64,000 nt of DNA from Aquisphaera insulae. Lineage in GTDB: Bacteria > Planctomycetota > Planctomycetia > Isosphaerales > Isosphaeraceae. The notes under the pieces are model-generated. The model had not been told where the DNA came from, searched no databases, and was given only the letters and a program-made list of their open reading frames with translations. Both the position numbers and the translations under genes were made by a program. Below are positions 35,301-43,994 of the stretch, piece after piece (position 1 is the stretch's first letter; every line of letters starts with the position of its first letter). Location: assembly GCF_011064615.1 (NCBI RefSeq), contig NZ_JAALJH010000004.1:186001-250000 (forward strand), in the 5' to 3' direction.

Positions 35301-35587
35301 GGTTGCTGGCCAGCCCTGGTCGCAAGCTGGGTCGTGAAGGTGCGGAACAGCTCCTGGATATCGTCCCGCCTCGGCCGCTCCGCCGCCACCGCGGCGATGA
35401 GGTCGGGCATCGAGCCCTGTTGGATCGCATACTGCAAGAGGTTGAAGACCCGCGTCGAGAATGGGCCCGGGCCGACGATCTGGTCGAGGTCCAGGTCCAG
35501 GCGGAACCTCAGAATCTGCCGAAGCCCGGCCTCGTCGAACGCGCCGAGGATGGCCTGATGGAGCTTCTTGAGATCATCCCCATTCAT
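32309..35587 (-). CDS. EAD1-trypsin-NB-ARC-TPR conflict protein (STAND/NLR-like)
   Basis: 1,092 residues from ATG 35587 (GAGAGG upstream). Residues 1-85 fit effector-associated domain 1 (helices LHQAILGAFDEAGLRQILRF, FNLLQYAIQQGSMPDLIAAV). Residues about 130-395 are a trypsin-like protease with a full triad: H189 in TCYHV, D263 in YDYALV, S344 in GSSGSP. A helical linker leads to an NB-ARC/STAND ATPase: GLGGVGKT (K543), WLLILDNVD, VLITSR, GGLALALEQAG. The C-terminus has kinesin-light-chain-type 42-residue TPRs (NNLAALL, EAEPLMRRALAIDEA). EAD1 proteins are known from NTP-dependent biological conflict systems in bacteria with large genomes. Expected mode: TPRs sense, the ATPase oligomerises, the protease cleaves, EAD1 recruits partners (inference). 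No second EAD1 gene is in the window. Confidence 0.9.
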   Translation of the reverse strand: MNGDDLKKLHQAILGAFDEAGLRQILRFRLDLDLDQIVGPGPFSTRVFNLLQYAIQQGSMPDLIAAVAAERPRRDDIQELFRTFTTQLATRAGQQPGDDKVAADYERVFHGEPAIDVQRSGASEGVVPARAPGLERTIRADLGFFDAAIWSRNLQTAQGQVCRVELNGPTPTMGTGFLVGPDLLLTCYHVLETVILGKSPASAVRFLFDYAREGAGGAAEGIQVGLSGATGAGKPWLIGSAPYSEGEKKGNPDSPPPVAGEYDYALVRLDREIGNEVFPVTQSPRGWVEVPQQQPALEGLAYLMILQHPKGLPLKLAMDTEPRVEPMFGGLRVRYAINTEAGSSGSPVFDKDWRLVALHHYGDPEWGHPKYNQGIPIGLIRTDLASRVGLVLPAAAPKPPKLLAASEAIEAVSKAIEANPSIGRDELDAVVVSAMRAPAAAPGPLHLSRPVRDVIDRKLDAADRQLAGDLEKSDDPVPTAADSKGQLASVNKPCNIPLRSIGRRFKGRDQFLANLRAQLGSPDVTAAAIVTTLALHGLGGVGKTRAAVEYAWRQIDDYAALLFVASPDGAELRANLAGLAKVLGVSSETAPAEERLSAVLAWLEANRGWLLILDNVDTEEAAKEVEKTLPRLRQGHVLITSRVGNFSPAVAPLEIDVLDQLDGVSFLLERTPRRRQQPDDPDRAAAIADELGGLALALEQAGAYIEKKRLSLAEYLRQWEEKRREVLAWHDERLMGYPASVAVTWETTFAQLAEAERRLLDVLSWLAADPVPLFLIESGPLVEALSEPREALAGLMGYSLARYDATGEAVLVHRLVQEVTRGRIPKADREETLVLALLAVNDVAQDDSGDVRTWDTWALLAAHADVVSRHADEYKIAEPTSRLMRDLGMYFYRRGRHLVAESLMRRSLVIIEARYGPNHPRVAIGLNNLATLLQDTDRVAEAEPLMRRALAIDEAIYGPDHPRVAIGLNNLAALLRDTDRMAEAEPLMRRALAIDEASHRPDYSRLSKELNNLAALLRNTNRLAEAEPLMRRALQFVVRIQGRTADEHPRLRTAVDNYMSLLEAMGKSPQEVEQQFRAVIEAVSRDAPSPAT
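32470..32973. repeat. Tandem 126-base DNA repeats encoding TPRs
   Basis: Four 42-codon units with period 126 (for example TCGCCTCGTCGATCGCCAGC at 32596 and again at 32722). The two central units are almost identical, implying recent duplication or gene conversion within the sensor region. Confidence 0.8.
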
Positions 35588-36098
35588 GGCGGAGCCTCTC
35601 AGGTTGGCCGGGGACGCCGCGGGGAGCCCGAAACGGGCGTCAAGGAGCTGAGACCGTTGATGTTCGCGAACCAATTATGCGGGCATCGACCACGCGATGC
35701 AACTTCGGGAGCATGTGGCGGTCGCTCCGCCCTGGCTCGACTGGCCGGTCCCAAAATGCGGCCGGACATTCCTTTCGAACCGCGAACGGAGGCTGAGAAG
35801 GACGCTGGCTGGTTTCACGGCGAATCATCGTGGTGCGCATCCCCCTGGAGACATCGGTCGGCACCCCTGGCTCCGGGCTCTTCCCCCCCTATCCCTTGCG
35901 GCGTTCGAGGCGCCGGCGCGGACAGGAAATCGTCGCGGACGGCGAAATCCTCGCCAGGCGATCGCGTCGAACGCGACCACAAGGATCGCGCAAGTTTCTT
36001 GACAGCCCGATCCTACGGCCAGCGAAATCCGTGGTATCACGTTTGCTTGGGACCGGCCCTTCCGATCCCGAGCACCGAACCCCACAGGACTTCGCCCC
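35588..36098. other. 511-base divergent intergenic region
   Basis: It lies between the minus-strand EAD1 gene and the plus-strand DUF1559 gene. TTGACA occurs at 35999-36004, a possible -35 for the DUF1559 gene, with no convincing -10. No coding signal is seen. Confidence 0.4.
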
Positions 36099-37127
36099 AT
36101 GGCCAGACGCCCCGCCTTCACGCTCATCGAATTGCTGGTGGTCATCGCGATCATCGCGGTCTTGATCGCGCTCCTGCTGCCGGCGGTCCAGTCGGCGCGG
36201 GAGGCGGCGAGACGCGCCCAGTGCACCAACAACATGAAGCAGCTCGGGCTGGCGCTGCACAACTACGAGCAGACGATCAACGCGCTGCCGCCGCAGGTCG
36301 TCCTCGCCGGCCCGTCGGCGGGCGTGGTCACGTGGTCCAATGGCTTCGGGGCGCACGCCCGGATCATGCCCTTCGCCGAGCAGGGGCCGCTCTTCGACAC
36401 GATCAACTTCACGGTCGACATGCAGACGCCGCCCAACACGACGGTCTCCTCGGCGCTCATCGGGTTCCTCGTCTGCCCGAGCGAGGTGCGGCCGAGCACG
36501 CGCGACCTCACCGACGGCACGCGGTACGGGATCGCGAATTACGGGTTCGTCACGGGCGATTGGTTCGTCTGGGGCGGGCTCGGGAACACGCGGAGGGGGC
36601 GTTCCGCGTTCGGCCCGAACATGTCGCGGCGGTGGGCGGAGTTCCAGGACGGCCTCAGCAACACCCTGCTGATGTCCGAGGGCAAGGCATTCGTCACCTA
36701 CTATCGCGACTGCCCGGCGCTGGCGAACATCCAGGATCCGGACAACATCCCGGCGCCCAACGCCGATCCCTACACGGTCGCGCCGGAGTACCTCGGCGGC
36801 TGCGCCCTCCGCGTCGAAGAGGGCCGCACGCAGTGGTTCGAGTCGGGCTCGCACCACACCGGGATCACCACGGCCTGGCCGCCGAACAAGCGGATCCCGG
36901 GCGGCCCCGGCAAGATCTACGCCGACGTCGACCTGACGAGCAGCCGGGAGAAGCTCGGGAGGCCGACCTTCGCCGCGGCGACGGCCCGCAGCTTCCATCC
37001 CGGCGGCGTCAACGCCCTGATGGGCGACGGCTCGGTCCGGTTCGTGAAGAGCACGATCGACGGCTACACCTGGCGCGCCCTCGGCACCGTCGCCGGCGGC
37101 GAAGTGCTCAGCGCCGACGCGTATTAA
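36099..37127 (+). CDS. DUF1559 pilin-like secreted protein
   Basis: 342 residues, standard for the planctomycete DUF1559 family. [25 protein letters not shown] is a prepilin-type N-terminus with a very short leader (Glu+5; the -1 residue is Ala, not Gly). [34 protein letters not shown] is the family signature, and [18 protein letters not shown] is the closing motif. These proteins occur in dozens of copies per planctomycete genome; their function is not established. A small lipoprotein gene follows, the usual pairing. The pseudopilin export machine at 15-28 kb could process it, but this is inference. Confidence 0.93.
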   Translation: MARRPAFTLIELLVVIAIIAVLIALLLPAVQSAREAARRAQCTNNMKQLGLALHNYEQTINALPPQVVLAGPSAGVVTWSNGFGAHARIMPFAEQGPLFDTINFTVDMQTPPNTTVSSALIGFLVCPSEVRPSTRDLTDGTRYGIANYGFVTGDWFVWGGLGNTRRGRSAFGPNMSRRWAEFQDGLSNTLLMSEGKAFVTYYRDCPALANIQDPDNIPAPNADPYTVAPEYLGGCALRVEEGRTQWFESGSHHTGITTAWPPNKRIPGGPGKIYADVDLTSSREKLGRPTFAAATARSFHPGGVNALMGDGSVRFVKSTIDGYTWRALGTVAGGEVLSADAY

Positions 37128-37150
37128 GTGCTCGGTCAACACTCGGAATT

Positions 37151-37253
37151 CGGGTTGCAGGACAGACAGGAATGTCTGTCCCCCCGGGTTTAAAGCCAGG
37201 TGTGTTGGAGATTTCGGAGGACAGGCATTCCTGCCTGTCCTGCTGCCAACCCG
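37151..37253. repeat. Compound inverted repeat (GACAGGCAGGAATGCCTGTC type)
   Basis: The left arm (37151-37181) contains GGACAGACAGGAATGTCTGTCC; the right arm (37219-37253) contains GGACAGGCATTCCTGCCTGTCC and ends GCCAACCCG, the complement of the left flank CGGGTTG. Each arm is itself a palindrome. It lies between the DUF1559 and lipoprotein genes and may terminate the first. Confidence 0.75.
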
Positions 37254-37294
37254 AACATCAAGCTGTGACAAAGCACTACGCGGGGGCCGCGACG

Positions 37295-37699
37295 ATGTCG
37301 AGATCGATTCGGGGCCGCACCACCGCGGCCCTCATCCTGGGCTTCGGACTCGCCACGGCCGCGGGATGCGGCGGGCAAACGGGCACCGGCTACGCCCCGA
37401 CCTCCGATGAGGCCCTCGCCCTGACCCGCACCGCCCTGGACGCCTGGTCGGGCGGGAAGGTCGCCGAGCTCTCGCGCCGGGATCCGCCCCTCCGCTTCGT
37501 GGACCCGGCGCAGGCCCGCGGGATGGCACTGATCGAATACAGGATTCTCGACGGGGAAGCACGACAGACCGGCCCCGTCGTGGACGTGCCCGTCGAGCTG
37601 AGCGTGAAGGCCCCGAAAGGCAAACCGCAGTCCATCAAGGCCGTCTACCAGGTCGCCACCCAGCCCACGGCCGCCGTGCTCCGCAACGACCCGGACTGA
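37295..37699 (+). CDS. Small lipoprotein paired with DUF1559 protein
   Basis: 134 residues. Basic start and a lipobox LATAAGC (Cys about residue 25), then a helical segment (SDEALALTRTALDAWSGGKV) and a beta-rich domain (MALIEYRILDGEA, VVDVPVELSV, SIKAVYQVAT). Such small NTF2-like or beta proteins often follow DUF1559 genes in planctomycetes. It should be anchored in the cell envelope. Function is unknown. The start is ATG 37295, giving a proper signal peptide; the frame is open upstream through the repeat element. Confidence 0.75.
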   Translation: MSRSIRGRTTAALILGFGLATAAGCGGQTGTGYAPTSDEALALTRTALDAWSGGKVAELSRRDPPLRFVDPAQARGMALIEYRILDGEARQTGPVVDVPVELSVKAPKGKPQSIKAVYQVATQPTAAVLRNDPD

Positions 37700-37772
37700 G
37701 GCGACGACGCGTCCATGCCGTCGATGCATGCCGGCCTCGGGGAGCTTCTGGCACGGGCAGGCCGGCCGCGGT

Positions 37773-38375
37773 TCATTCCGGGGATGCGGCGCCCTTCTCC
37801 ACCCAGTCGCGGAATCGCCGGGCGAACTCGTCGTGCGGGAGCGGCGGCTTGGTGCGGCCATCGCCGGGTTCCCACCCCCACAGGACGAGCTTGTCGTGGC
37901 TGACATGCTCCACCAGTTGCTCCAGCGACTTGCCGCCGTTTCGACCGGGGTCCTTGAGCTGGTCGGCCAGCTCGCGCGGGCTCTTCCCCTGGAAGACGAG
38001 CGGCTGGTCCTTGCGCGGCAGGTGCCACGTCGGGTTGCCCGGCGGCAGGTTCTCGCCCCGGAGGTTGGTGTCCTGGTGGCAGTTCGCACATTTCAGCGCG
38101 TACTTCCCCTTGCCGTCATCCCCGCGTTTGACGTTCTGAAGATGCACGTGGCTGTCATCCCCCTGGAGCGGGGCGTCGCCGGACGGGTGGCAGTTCATGC
38201 AGCGCGGGTGCATCAGGACCCTGTACACGTCGAGGAACGCCGCGCGGGCCCCGGCGTCGTCCTTCTCGGCGGGTCGCGCCAGGGCGGCCGCATCGCGGCG
38301 GGCGGCGAAGGCCACGGCGGCCGCGGACGCGACGGCCAGGAGCAGGAGGACGCGACGGATCGGCAGGCCGGTCAT
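37773..38375 (-). CDS. Periplasmic diheme cytochrome c-type subunit
   Basis: 200 residues with an N-terminal signal/anchor ([15 protein letters not shown]) and two heme c motifs, CMNCH near 59-63 and CANCH near 95-99. It is the third gene of a minus-strand cluster after a 2Fe-2S subunit and a molybdopterin subunit (45-base gap), so it probably receives electrons from the hydroxylase. Other parts: [20 protein letters not shown] and a helical C-terminus ([13 protein letters not shown]). Annotations of related genes as an isoquinoline 1-oxidoreductase subunit rest on context. Confidence 0.82.
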   Translation of the reverse strand: MTGLPIRRVLLLLAVASAAAVAFAARRDAAALARPAEKDDAGARAAFLDVYRVLMHPRCMNCHPSGDAPLQGDDSHVHLQNVKRGDDGKGKYALKCANCHQDTNLRGENLPPGNPTWHLPRKDQPLVFQGKSPRELADQLKDPGRNGGKSLEQLVEHVSHDKLVLWGWEPGDGRTKPPLPHDEFARRFRDWVEKGAASPE

Positions 38376-38420
38376 GATGGGGCTCCTCGGGGACGCACGG
38401 GATGACTCGCCGGCTCGGTC

Positions 38421-40583
38421 CTAGGCCGACTTCAGGTCGGCCGCCCGGATTGGTAGTCGTCGCAGGCGCTTGCCGCAGGCCGCGAAGATCGCGTTCGCCA
38501 GCGCCGGGGCCACGCTCGGGACGCCCGGTTCGCCGACGCCGCCCATCCTGTCGGTGCTGGGCACGATGTACGGCTCGACGACGGGCATCTCGTGCATCCG
38601 CAGCAGCGGATAGTCGTGGAAGTTCCGCTGCTTCACCCGCCCGTTCTCGAAGCTGATCTCGCCGTGGAGTGCCGCGGTCAGGCCGAAGGCCGTCCCCCCC
38701 TCGAGCTGGGCGAGGATCGTGTCCGGGTTCACCACCGGGCCGCAGTCGATGGCGGCGACGACGCGGTGGACCCGCACCTTGCCGGCCTCGGAGACCGAGA
38801 CCTCCGCGACGTGTGCGGCGTAGCTCCCGAACGACTCGTGCACGGCGATGCCGCGGCCGCGGCCCGGCGGCGTCGGCCGGCCCCAGCCCGCCTTCTCGGC
38901 GACGAACTCCAGCACGCGCCGGACCCGCGGGTGCTCCCCGAGCAGGCCGCGGCGGAACTCGAGGGGATCCTTGCCGGCCGCGTGCGCCAGCTCGTCGATC
39001 AGCGTCTCGACGACGAAGGCCGTGTGCGAGTGGCCGACGGACCGCCACCACTGGGTCGGCACGCCCTCCGGCGCCTGATGCCAGTCCACGCGGATGTTCG
39101 GGATGGCGTACGGCAGGTCCGCGGCCCCTTCCACGGCCGTCATGTCGACGCCGTCCTTGATGAGCATTGCGAAGGGGGTGCCGACGAGGAACGACTGGAC
39201 GACCACGTGGTGCTCCCAGGCCGCGGGCGCCCCGGACGCGTCCAGCGCCGCCCGCACGGCGTGATACGCCCGCGGGCGATAATAGCCGCCGCGGGTGTCA
39301 TCCTCGCGGGTCCAGATCACCTTCACCGGGGCCCCCACGGCCCGGGAGATCTGCACGGCCTCGCGGACGAAGTGGCCGTCCAGCACCGCCCGTCGGCCGA
39401 AGCCCCCGCCGAGCAGGGTGGTGTGCAGCGTCACCTGCTCCGGCTTGAGGCCGGACTCCTGCGCCGCCGCGTCGCGATCTCCCGTCTGGAACTGCGTGCC
39501 GACCCAGACCTCGCAGCGATCGGCCCGCACGTCCGCGACGCAGTTGAGCGGCTCCATGGGCGCGTGGGCCAGGTAGGGCAGGTCGTACTCGGCCTCGAAC
39601 GTCCTGTCCGCCTTCCTCAGCGCCTCGGCCGCGTCGCCGACCTTGCGCGCTGCCACGCCGGGCTGCTTCGCCAGCTCGGCATAATGTTCGAGCTGGGCCC
39701 GGCTGTCGAGGCCGGAGAGCGGCCCATCGTCCCAGTCCACCTCGAGCGCCTCTCGCCCCTTCTTCGCGGGCCAGAAACCATCGGCGACGACGGCGATCCC
39801 GCGAGGGATCTGCAGGACGTGCCTGACCCCGGGCACGGCGCGGGCCCTGTCGGCATTGAAGGACTTGACCTTGCCGCCCAGGACCGGCGGGCGGGCGACC
39901 AGGGCGACCAGCATCCCCGGGAGCTGCACGTCCAGGCCGAAGACGGCGCCGCCGTTGACCTTGTCCGGGGTGTCGAGCCGATGGGTCGACCTGCCCACGA
40001 TCCGGAAATCCTTCGGATCCTTGAGGGCGAAATGCTCCGGCGGTTTCAGGTCGGCGGCCTTCTCCGCCAGCCTGCCGTAAGGAATCCGGCGGCCCGAGGC
40101 GGCGTGGACCACGCGGCCGGGCTCCGTGCCGCACGTCGCCGGCTCGACGCCCCATTCGGCGGCGGCCGCGGCGATGAGCATGGCCCGGGCGGCCGCCCCG
40201 GCCTTGCGCACGCGCTCCCACTCGGTCCAGGTGCTGGTGCTGCCGCCGGTCATCTGGACGCCGTACACGGTGTGGTTATAGACCGCCGCGACCGGCGCCG
40301 CCGCGAATCGGACCTTCGACCAGTCGGCGTCGAGCTCCTCGGCGACCAGCATCGGGACGCTCGTGTAGGGCCCCTGCCCCATCTCCGAGTGGTTGACGAG
40401 GACGGTCACGGAGTCGTCGGGGCCGATCCGCACGAAGGCGTTGAGCGCGAACGGCTCTTCCCTGGCCTCCGGCGGCCGCGCCGGGGCGAGCGAGGGCAAG
40501 TGCAGGCCCAGCACCAGGCCGCCCCCCGCGAGCAGGCCGGTGCGGAGGAAGTCCCGTCGGCTGACGTTGACGATCTCGCTCAT
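38421..40583 (-). CDS. Molybdopterin-binding subunit of an aldehyde/isoquinoline oxidoreductase
   Basis: 720 residues. A Tat signal is visible ([20 protein letters not shown]), so it is exported folded. The chain has the layout of IorB-type xanthine dehydrogenase-family subunits: [21 protein letters not shown], a Moco region with [37 protein letters not shown], and the catalytic-type glutamate near [20 protein letters not shown]. It would hydroxylate an aldehyde or N-heterocycle and pass electrons through the 2Fe-2S subunit to the cytochrome. It is one chain where some relatives are split. The start overlaps the stop of the 2Fe-2S subunit gene (ATGA). Confidence 0.9.
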   Translation of the reverse strand: MSEIVNVSRRDFLRTGLLAGGGLVLGLHLPSLAPARPPEAREEPFALNAFVRIGPDDSVTVLVNHSEMGQGPYTSVPMLVAEELDADWSKVRFAAAPVAAVYNHTVYGVQMTGGSTSTWTEWERVRKAGAAARAMLIAAAAAEWGVEPATCGTEPGRVVHAASGRRIPYGRLAEKAADLKPPEHFALKDPKDFRIVGRSTHRLDTPDKVNGGAVFGLDVQLPGMLVALVARPPVLGGKVKSFNADRARAVPGVRHVLQIPRGIAVVADGFWPAKKGREALEVDWDDGPLSGLDSRAQLEHYAELAKQPGVAARKVGDAAEALRKADRTFEAEYDLPYLAHAPMEPLNCVADVRADRCEVWVGTQFQTGDRDAAAQESGLKPEQVTLHTTLLGGGFGRRAVLDGHFVREAVQISRAVGAPVKVIWTREDDTRGGYYRPRAYHAVRAALDASGAPAAWEHHVVVQSFLVGTPFAMLIKDGVDMTAVEGAADLPYAIPNIRVDWHQAPEGVPTQWWRSVGHSHTAFVVETLIDELAHAAGKDPLEFRRGLLGEHPRVRRVLEFVAEKAGWGRPTPPGRGRGIAVHESFGSYAAHVAEVSVSEAGKVRVHRVVAAIDCGPVVNPDTILAQLEGGTAFGLTAALHGEISFENGRVKQRNFHDYPLLRMHEMPVVEPYIVPSTDRMGGVGEPGVPSVAPALANAIFAACGKRLRRLPIRAADLKSA

Positions 40584-41050
40584 TTCTCGGCCCCCTTCGC
40601 CGCCATCTCGGCCGCGGCGTGGATCGCCTTGCGGATCCGCGGGTAGGTGCCGCAGCGGCAGAGGTTGCCGGACATGGCGTCGTCGATGTCGTCGTCGGTG
40701 GGCCTCGGGGTCTCGCGCAGGAGCACGGCGGCGGCCATGATCTGGCCCGACTGGCAATAGCCGCACTGGGGCACTTCCTGCTCGATCCAGGCCGCCTGCA
40801 GCGGATGGCTCAGGTCAGGGGCGAGGCCCTCGATCGTCACCACCTTCTTGTTGGCGGCCCGCCGCACGGGCGTGACGCAGGACCGGACGGCCTCGCCGTC
40901 GAGGTGGACGGTGCAGGCGCCGCAGACGGCCATGCCGCAGCCGAACTTCGTCCCGGTCAGGCCGAGCGTCTCGCGGAGGACCCACAGCAGGGGCGTATCG
41001 TCCGCGACCTCCACGGCGCGTTCCTGGCCGTTCACGTTGAGCTTGATCAC
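40580..41050 (-). CDS. 2Fe-2S subunit of the molybdenum hydroxylase
   Basis: 156 residues with both iron-sulfur clusters: the plant-ferredoxin type ([15 protein letters not shown], then SCVTP) and the helical type ([25 protein letters not shown]). It shuttles electrons from the molybdopterin centre. It has no signal of its own and probably travels with the Tat-exported large subunit. It is the first gene of the three-gene operon and overlaps the next by ATGA. IorA/CoxS-type length is normal. Confidence 0.93.
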   Translation of the reverse strand: MIKLNVNGQERAVEVADDTPLLWVLRETLGLTGTKFGCGMAVCGACTVHLDGEAVRSCVTPVRRAANKKVVTIEGLAPDLSHPLQAAWIEQEVPQCGYCQSGQIMAAAVLLRETPRPTDDDIDDAMSGNLCRCGTYPRIRKAIHAAAEMAAKGAEK

Positions 41051-41358
41051 GGATGTGGCCTCCCGTTGTCCAGTTCCTGTCAGCGCGGCGGAGCGACGCG
41101 GCCGATCGCGGGAGAGGGTCGAACTGCTGCGGGAAGATCATACGCCGTGACCGGTCAAAGGCAAGATGGCGGCCGCCCGCCGAGCCCTCGCCACCGCGGC
41201 GTGGCCGGGGCCGGGGCCGGGGCGGGAGGGATTTCGGCGGATTTCCGTTCGTACGCTCCGATGTTCACGGCCGCCACGCGGGCGACGCTTGCACGGGAGC
41301 ATCGGGCCGGCGATGATCGCGCCCGGGTCATCATGCCTCGAACGGGAGCGATGTTGTC
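41051..41358. other. 308-base divergent gap
   Basis: It separates the hydroxylase operon (minus) from a membrane protein gene (plus). No promoter consensus, hairpin or coding sequence stands out. Confidence 0.35.
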
Positions 41359-41781
41359 GTGCGATTCATCCGGGACAGCTTGCTGATCGTCGGCTCCGCG
41401 TCCCTCGGGACCATGCTCGGCTTCTTCGGCCTGGTCTTCCTCGCCGGGATGATGGCCCGACCCGGGCAGGAGCCCTGGCAGACGGGATTCGGCCAGTACA
41501 TGGGCGGGCTCTTCTGCGGCGCCCCGCTGGGCCTCCTATCCGGGATCATCGCGGCCTTCGCGTGGCTCCGCGCCCGCGAGGCGCCGGAGGGCTGGGACGT
41601 GTTCGTCTGGCTGGGCATCGTGGCGGGCCTGGCCGTCGGGCCGTTCCTGGCCGAGCGCCTCGGCCTCCGGCAAGGATTCGGCTGGTGGGGCACGGCGCTC
41701 GTCGCCGCCTCCTCCGCGACGCTGGGGGGCATGGTCGGCAACGGGCTCTCGGCGGCGGCGCGGGCACGCGGCTCGCGATGA
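41359..41781 (+). CDS. Small membrane protein, unknown
   Basis: 140 residues from GTG 41359, with GGAG about 11 bases upstream. Four hydrophobic segments: SLLIVGSASLGTMLGFFGLV, GGLFCGAPLGLLSGIIAAFA, VFVWLGIVAGLAVGPFL and WWGTALVAASSATLGGMVG. Glycine-rich helices and a short length resemble many uncharacterised inner-membrane proteins. It is convergent with the acetolactate decarboxylase gene 13 bases away. No function is assigned. Confidence 0.65.
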   Translation: MRFIRDSLLIVGSASLGTMLGFFGLVFLAGMMARPGQEPWQTGFGQYMGGLFCGAPLGLLSGIIAAFAWLRAREAPEGWDVFVWLGIVAGLAVGPFLAERLGLRQGFGWWGTALVAASSATLGGMVGNGLSAAARARGSR

Positions 41782-41794
41782 GACGGGCGTCGCC

Positions 41795-42619
41795 TCACTC
41801 TCTCCCGGCACCCCGCGAGCTCTCCACGCGGTGGAGTTCCTTGCTCCGGTCCTTCACGAGGTCGGCCTGATCGAAGTCCGGGGAGGGATCGAGCACGATC
41901 GACCATTCGCCGCAGACGTCGTGGCGGACGCGGCCGTCGCGGACCTTGACGTCGAGGATGTGGCCGCCGGTCTTGCGGTCGGCCGAGAGGAAATGCCAGT
42001 GATAGCCGGGGACGTTCAGGCCGCCCGCCCAGGCCGGGCTGCGGAGGCCGATGAGCGTCCCTTGCTGGTCCGTCCTCGTCCAGACCGACTGGCCCTTCGC
42101 CACCTCGTCGAGCGGCCGATAGGGCGGCTCCTGGCGGGGCACGCTCCGCATCGTGAGCGAATCGAACCGGCCGTCGATCCGGACGGCGACGAAGTGGTTC
42201 TTCTGCGGCATCGCCCCGTCGAGCCGGGCTTCCAGCTCTTCCAGGCGATCCGCCTTCGGGCAGTCGCGCTCGCCCTGGGGCGCGAAGGTCGTGACCGAGG
42301 CGAACGGCGTGGACCGGGCGGCGGGGACGTCCTCGACGACGCCGTCGCCCCGGACCTGGTACGCCTTCCCGTCCACGATGATCAGCTCGCCGTCGAGGTG
42401 ATCGAGCGTCCCGAGCCCGAAGTCGCCGTGCCGGAGCAGCTCGGCGATCGGCATCACGCCGTCATACCGCCCGACCATCAGCGCGTCGATCACGGAGACC
42501 TGCGTCAGCCGATGGGGGGCCGGCGCGGGATGCGACCCGGGCGAGCACGCCGGGATGAGGAGGCAAAGGGCCAGGGGAAGACAGAAACACGCGCGAACCT
42601 TCCGAGGGTGTGAAGTCAT
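41795..42619 (-). CDS. budA: Alpha-acetolactate decarboxylase, lipoprotein form
   Basis: 274 residues. The enzyme core is clear: QVSVIDALMVGRYDGVMPIAEL, FGLGTLDHLDGELIIVDGKAYQ, PFASVTTFAP, and the metal site YHWHFLSADRKTGGH with three histidines. It converts acetolactate to acetoin. Unusually the first ~25 residues are a lipoprotein signal (LPLALCLLIPAC), so the enzyme should be anchored outside the cytoplasm, where acetolactate is not normally made. The start is ATG 42619, before the signal. No acetolactate synthase is adjacent. It could act on another beta-ketoacid or on leaked acetolactate (inference). Confidence 0.88.
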   Translation of the reverse strand: MTSHPRKVRACFCLPLALCLLIPACSPGSHPAPAPHRLTQVSVIDALMVGRYDGVMPIAELLRHGDFGLGTLDHLDGELIIVDGKAYQVRGDGVVEDVPAARSTPFASVTTFAPQGERDCPKADRLEELEARLDGAMPQKNHFVAVRIDGRFDSLTMRSVPRQEPPYRPLDEVAKGQSVWTRTDQQGTLIGLRSPAWAGGLNVPGYHWHFLSADRKTGGHILDVKVRDGRVRHDVCGEWSIVLDPSPDFDQADLVKDRSKELHRVESSRGAGRE

Positions 42620-42778
42620 GGCGGCTTCGCGGAGCGGACCTCGCAACGACAGCATGGGTGACCTGCGACGCGTCCATTCTCGCGACCTCGCGGCCTGTAC
42701 GCAACGATCCGCGATCGGTGCGCCGTCCATCCGGCTCGCGCCTGCCCCGATCCAGTGCTTGCTGCACCCTTCCGGCTC

Positions 42779-43285
42779 TCACGCCATGAGGACCTGACTC
42801 CGGCGCATCCGCGCGCCGACGGTCGCGGGGTTGTACTTGTCGTCGAAGCCGCAGGGGGGGAGCGTCTCCTCGGCGGCCTTGCTGTCGGTCGTGCCGGGCG
42901 CTCCGTTGACGTGCGCCAGCTCGTGGATGAGCGTCGCCGCGATCCAGCGGACCGGTTCCCTGAGCGTGAAGACATAGCTCGCGATCGAGATGTCGTTCTT
43001 GTACGTGATCCCGAAGAGGCCCTCCTCCGTGTTGGAGTTGTAGCTGATCCAGATGCCCGGGTCCTTCCAGAGGGCGCCGAAGTCCCTACCCTTCGGCAAC
43101 TTGGAGAAGGCGACATTGCAGCTCTTCAGGGTCTTCTTGCTGGCGAGGACCTGCTTGTCGATCTCCAGGAGCGCCGCGGTCACCAGCCTGATGTGCTCCT
43201 CATTCTTGAAGGGCTCCCAGGTGCTCCCGTCGCTGGTCCGGAAATTGGTCTCGTGCTTCGAGCTTTCTCGGTTGATCCTCGGCAT
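42779..43285 (-). CDS. Small zinc metalloprotease-like protein
   Basis: 168 residues. WIAATLIHELAHVNGAPG carries HExxH, and an AAEE pair about 16 residues after the second His could supply the third ligand. Upstream parts: SCNVAFSKLPKGRDFGALWKD and a beta strand with YNSNTEEGLFGITY. There is no signal peptide. It looks like a compact gluzincin or a toxin-type zincin. The start may instead be an ATG 14 codons upstream (43327). It lies 159 bases from the budA start on the same strand; partners are not evident. Confidence 0.7.
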   Translation of the reverse strand: MPRINRESSKHETNFRTSDGSTWEPFKNEEHIRLVTAALLEIDKQVLASKKTLKSCNVAFSKLPKGRDFGALWKDPGIWISYNSNTEEGLFGITYKNDISIASYVFTLREPVRWIAATLIHELAHVNGAPGTTDSKAAEETLPPCGFDDKYNPATVGARMRRSQVLMA

Positions 43286-43501
43286 GGCCCACCCCGGTCT
43301 ATCGGTACCCTCGGATTGAATTCCCATTTCCACGTCTACATCGCGATTGGAACGCCAGGCGGACGAGTCGGCGGCCATTTTCCGCGATCGCCACCCCGCG
43401 ACCTTCCGGGCCCCGGGCTGTTTCGCTACGCTCGGGAGAGACTCCGCGAGCGGTGCAGACCTTCGGGGAGCGGTATCGGAGGTCGGACTGGAGGTCGGAT
43501 C

Positions 43502-43990
43502 GTGTCCGTGAGCAAGACCAACGCCGTCCGCCTGCTGGAGACGGCCGGCATCCCCTTCGAGCTCAGGCCCTACAAGGTCGACCCCGATGACCTCTCGGCC
43601 GAGTCGGTGGCGAGGAAGGTCGGCATGCCTCCGGAGCAGGTCTTCAAGACGCTCGTCGCCCGCGGAGAGAAGCACGGGGTCTGCCTGGCCGTCGTCCCGG
43701 CCAACTGCGAGCTCGACCTCAAGGCCCTGGCGAAGGCGACCGGCGACAAGAAGGTTGACACCGTCCCCCTCAAGGACGTCGAGCCCCTCACCGGCTACAT
43801 CCGCGGCGGCGTCACCGCGATCGGCTGCAAGAAGGATTATCCCGTTCTGCTCGACGAGACCGCCGAGCTGTTCGACCTGATCGTCCTCTCCGCCGGCCTC
43901 CGCGGGCTCCAGGTCATGCTCGCTCCGGCCGACTACATCCGCATGACCAGGGCCAGGCTCGCCCCCATCGCCCGTGACAAGGACCATTGA
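43502..43990 (+). CDS. ybaK: YbaK/EbsC family Cys-tRNA(Pro) deacylase
   Basis: 162 residues from GTG 43502 (GGAGG eight bases upstream; another GTG lies at 43508). The family hydrolyses mischarged Cys-tRNA(Pro). Motifs: SKTNAVRLLETAGIPFEL, VARKVGMPPEQVFKTLVARG, VVPANCELDLKALAKATGDKKV and YIRGGVTAIGCKKDYPVLLDE with the catalytic-region lysine. Cytoplasmic, single domain, usual length. The DUF885 gene starts four bases after its stop, so the two are probably co-transcribed without obvious functional relation. Confidence 0.92.
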   Translation: MSVSKTNAVRLLETAGIPFELRPYKVDPDDLSAESVARKVGMPPEQVFKTLVARGEKHGVCLAVVPANCELDLKALAKATGDKKVDTVPLKDVEPLTGYIRGGVTAIGCKKDYPVLLDETAELFDLIVLSAGLRGLQVMLAPADYIRMTRARLAPIARDKDH

Positions 43991-43994
43991 ACTC

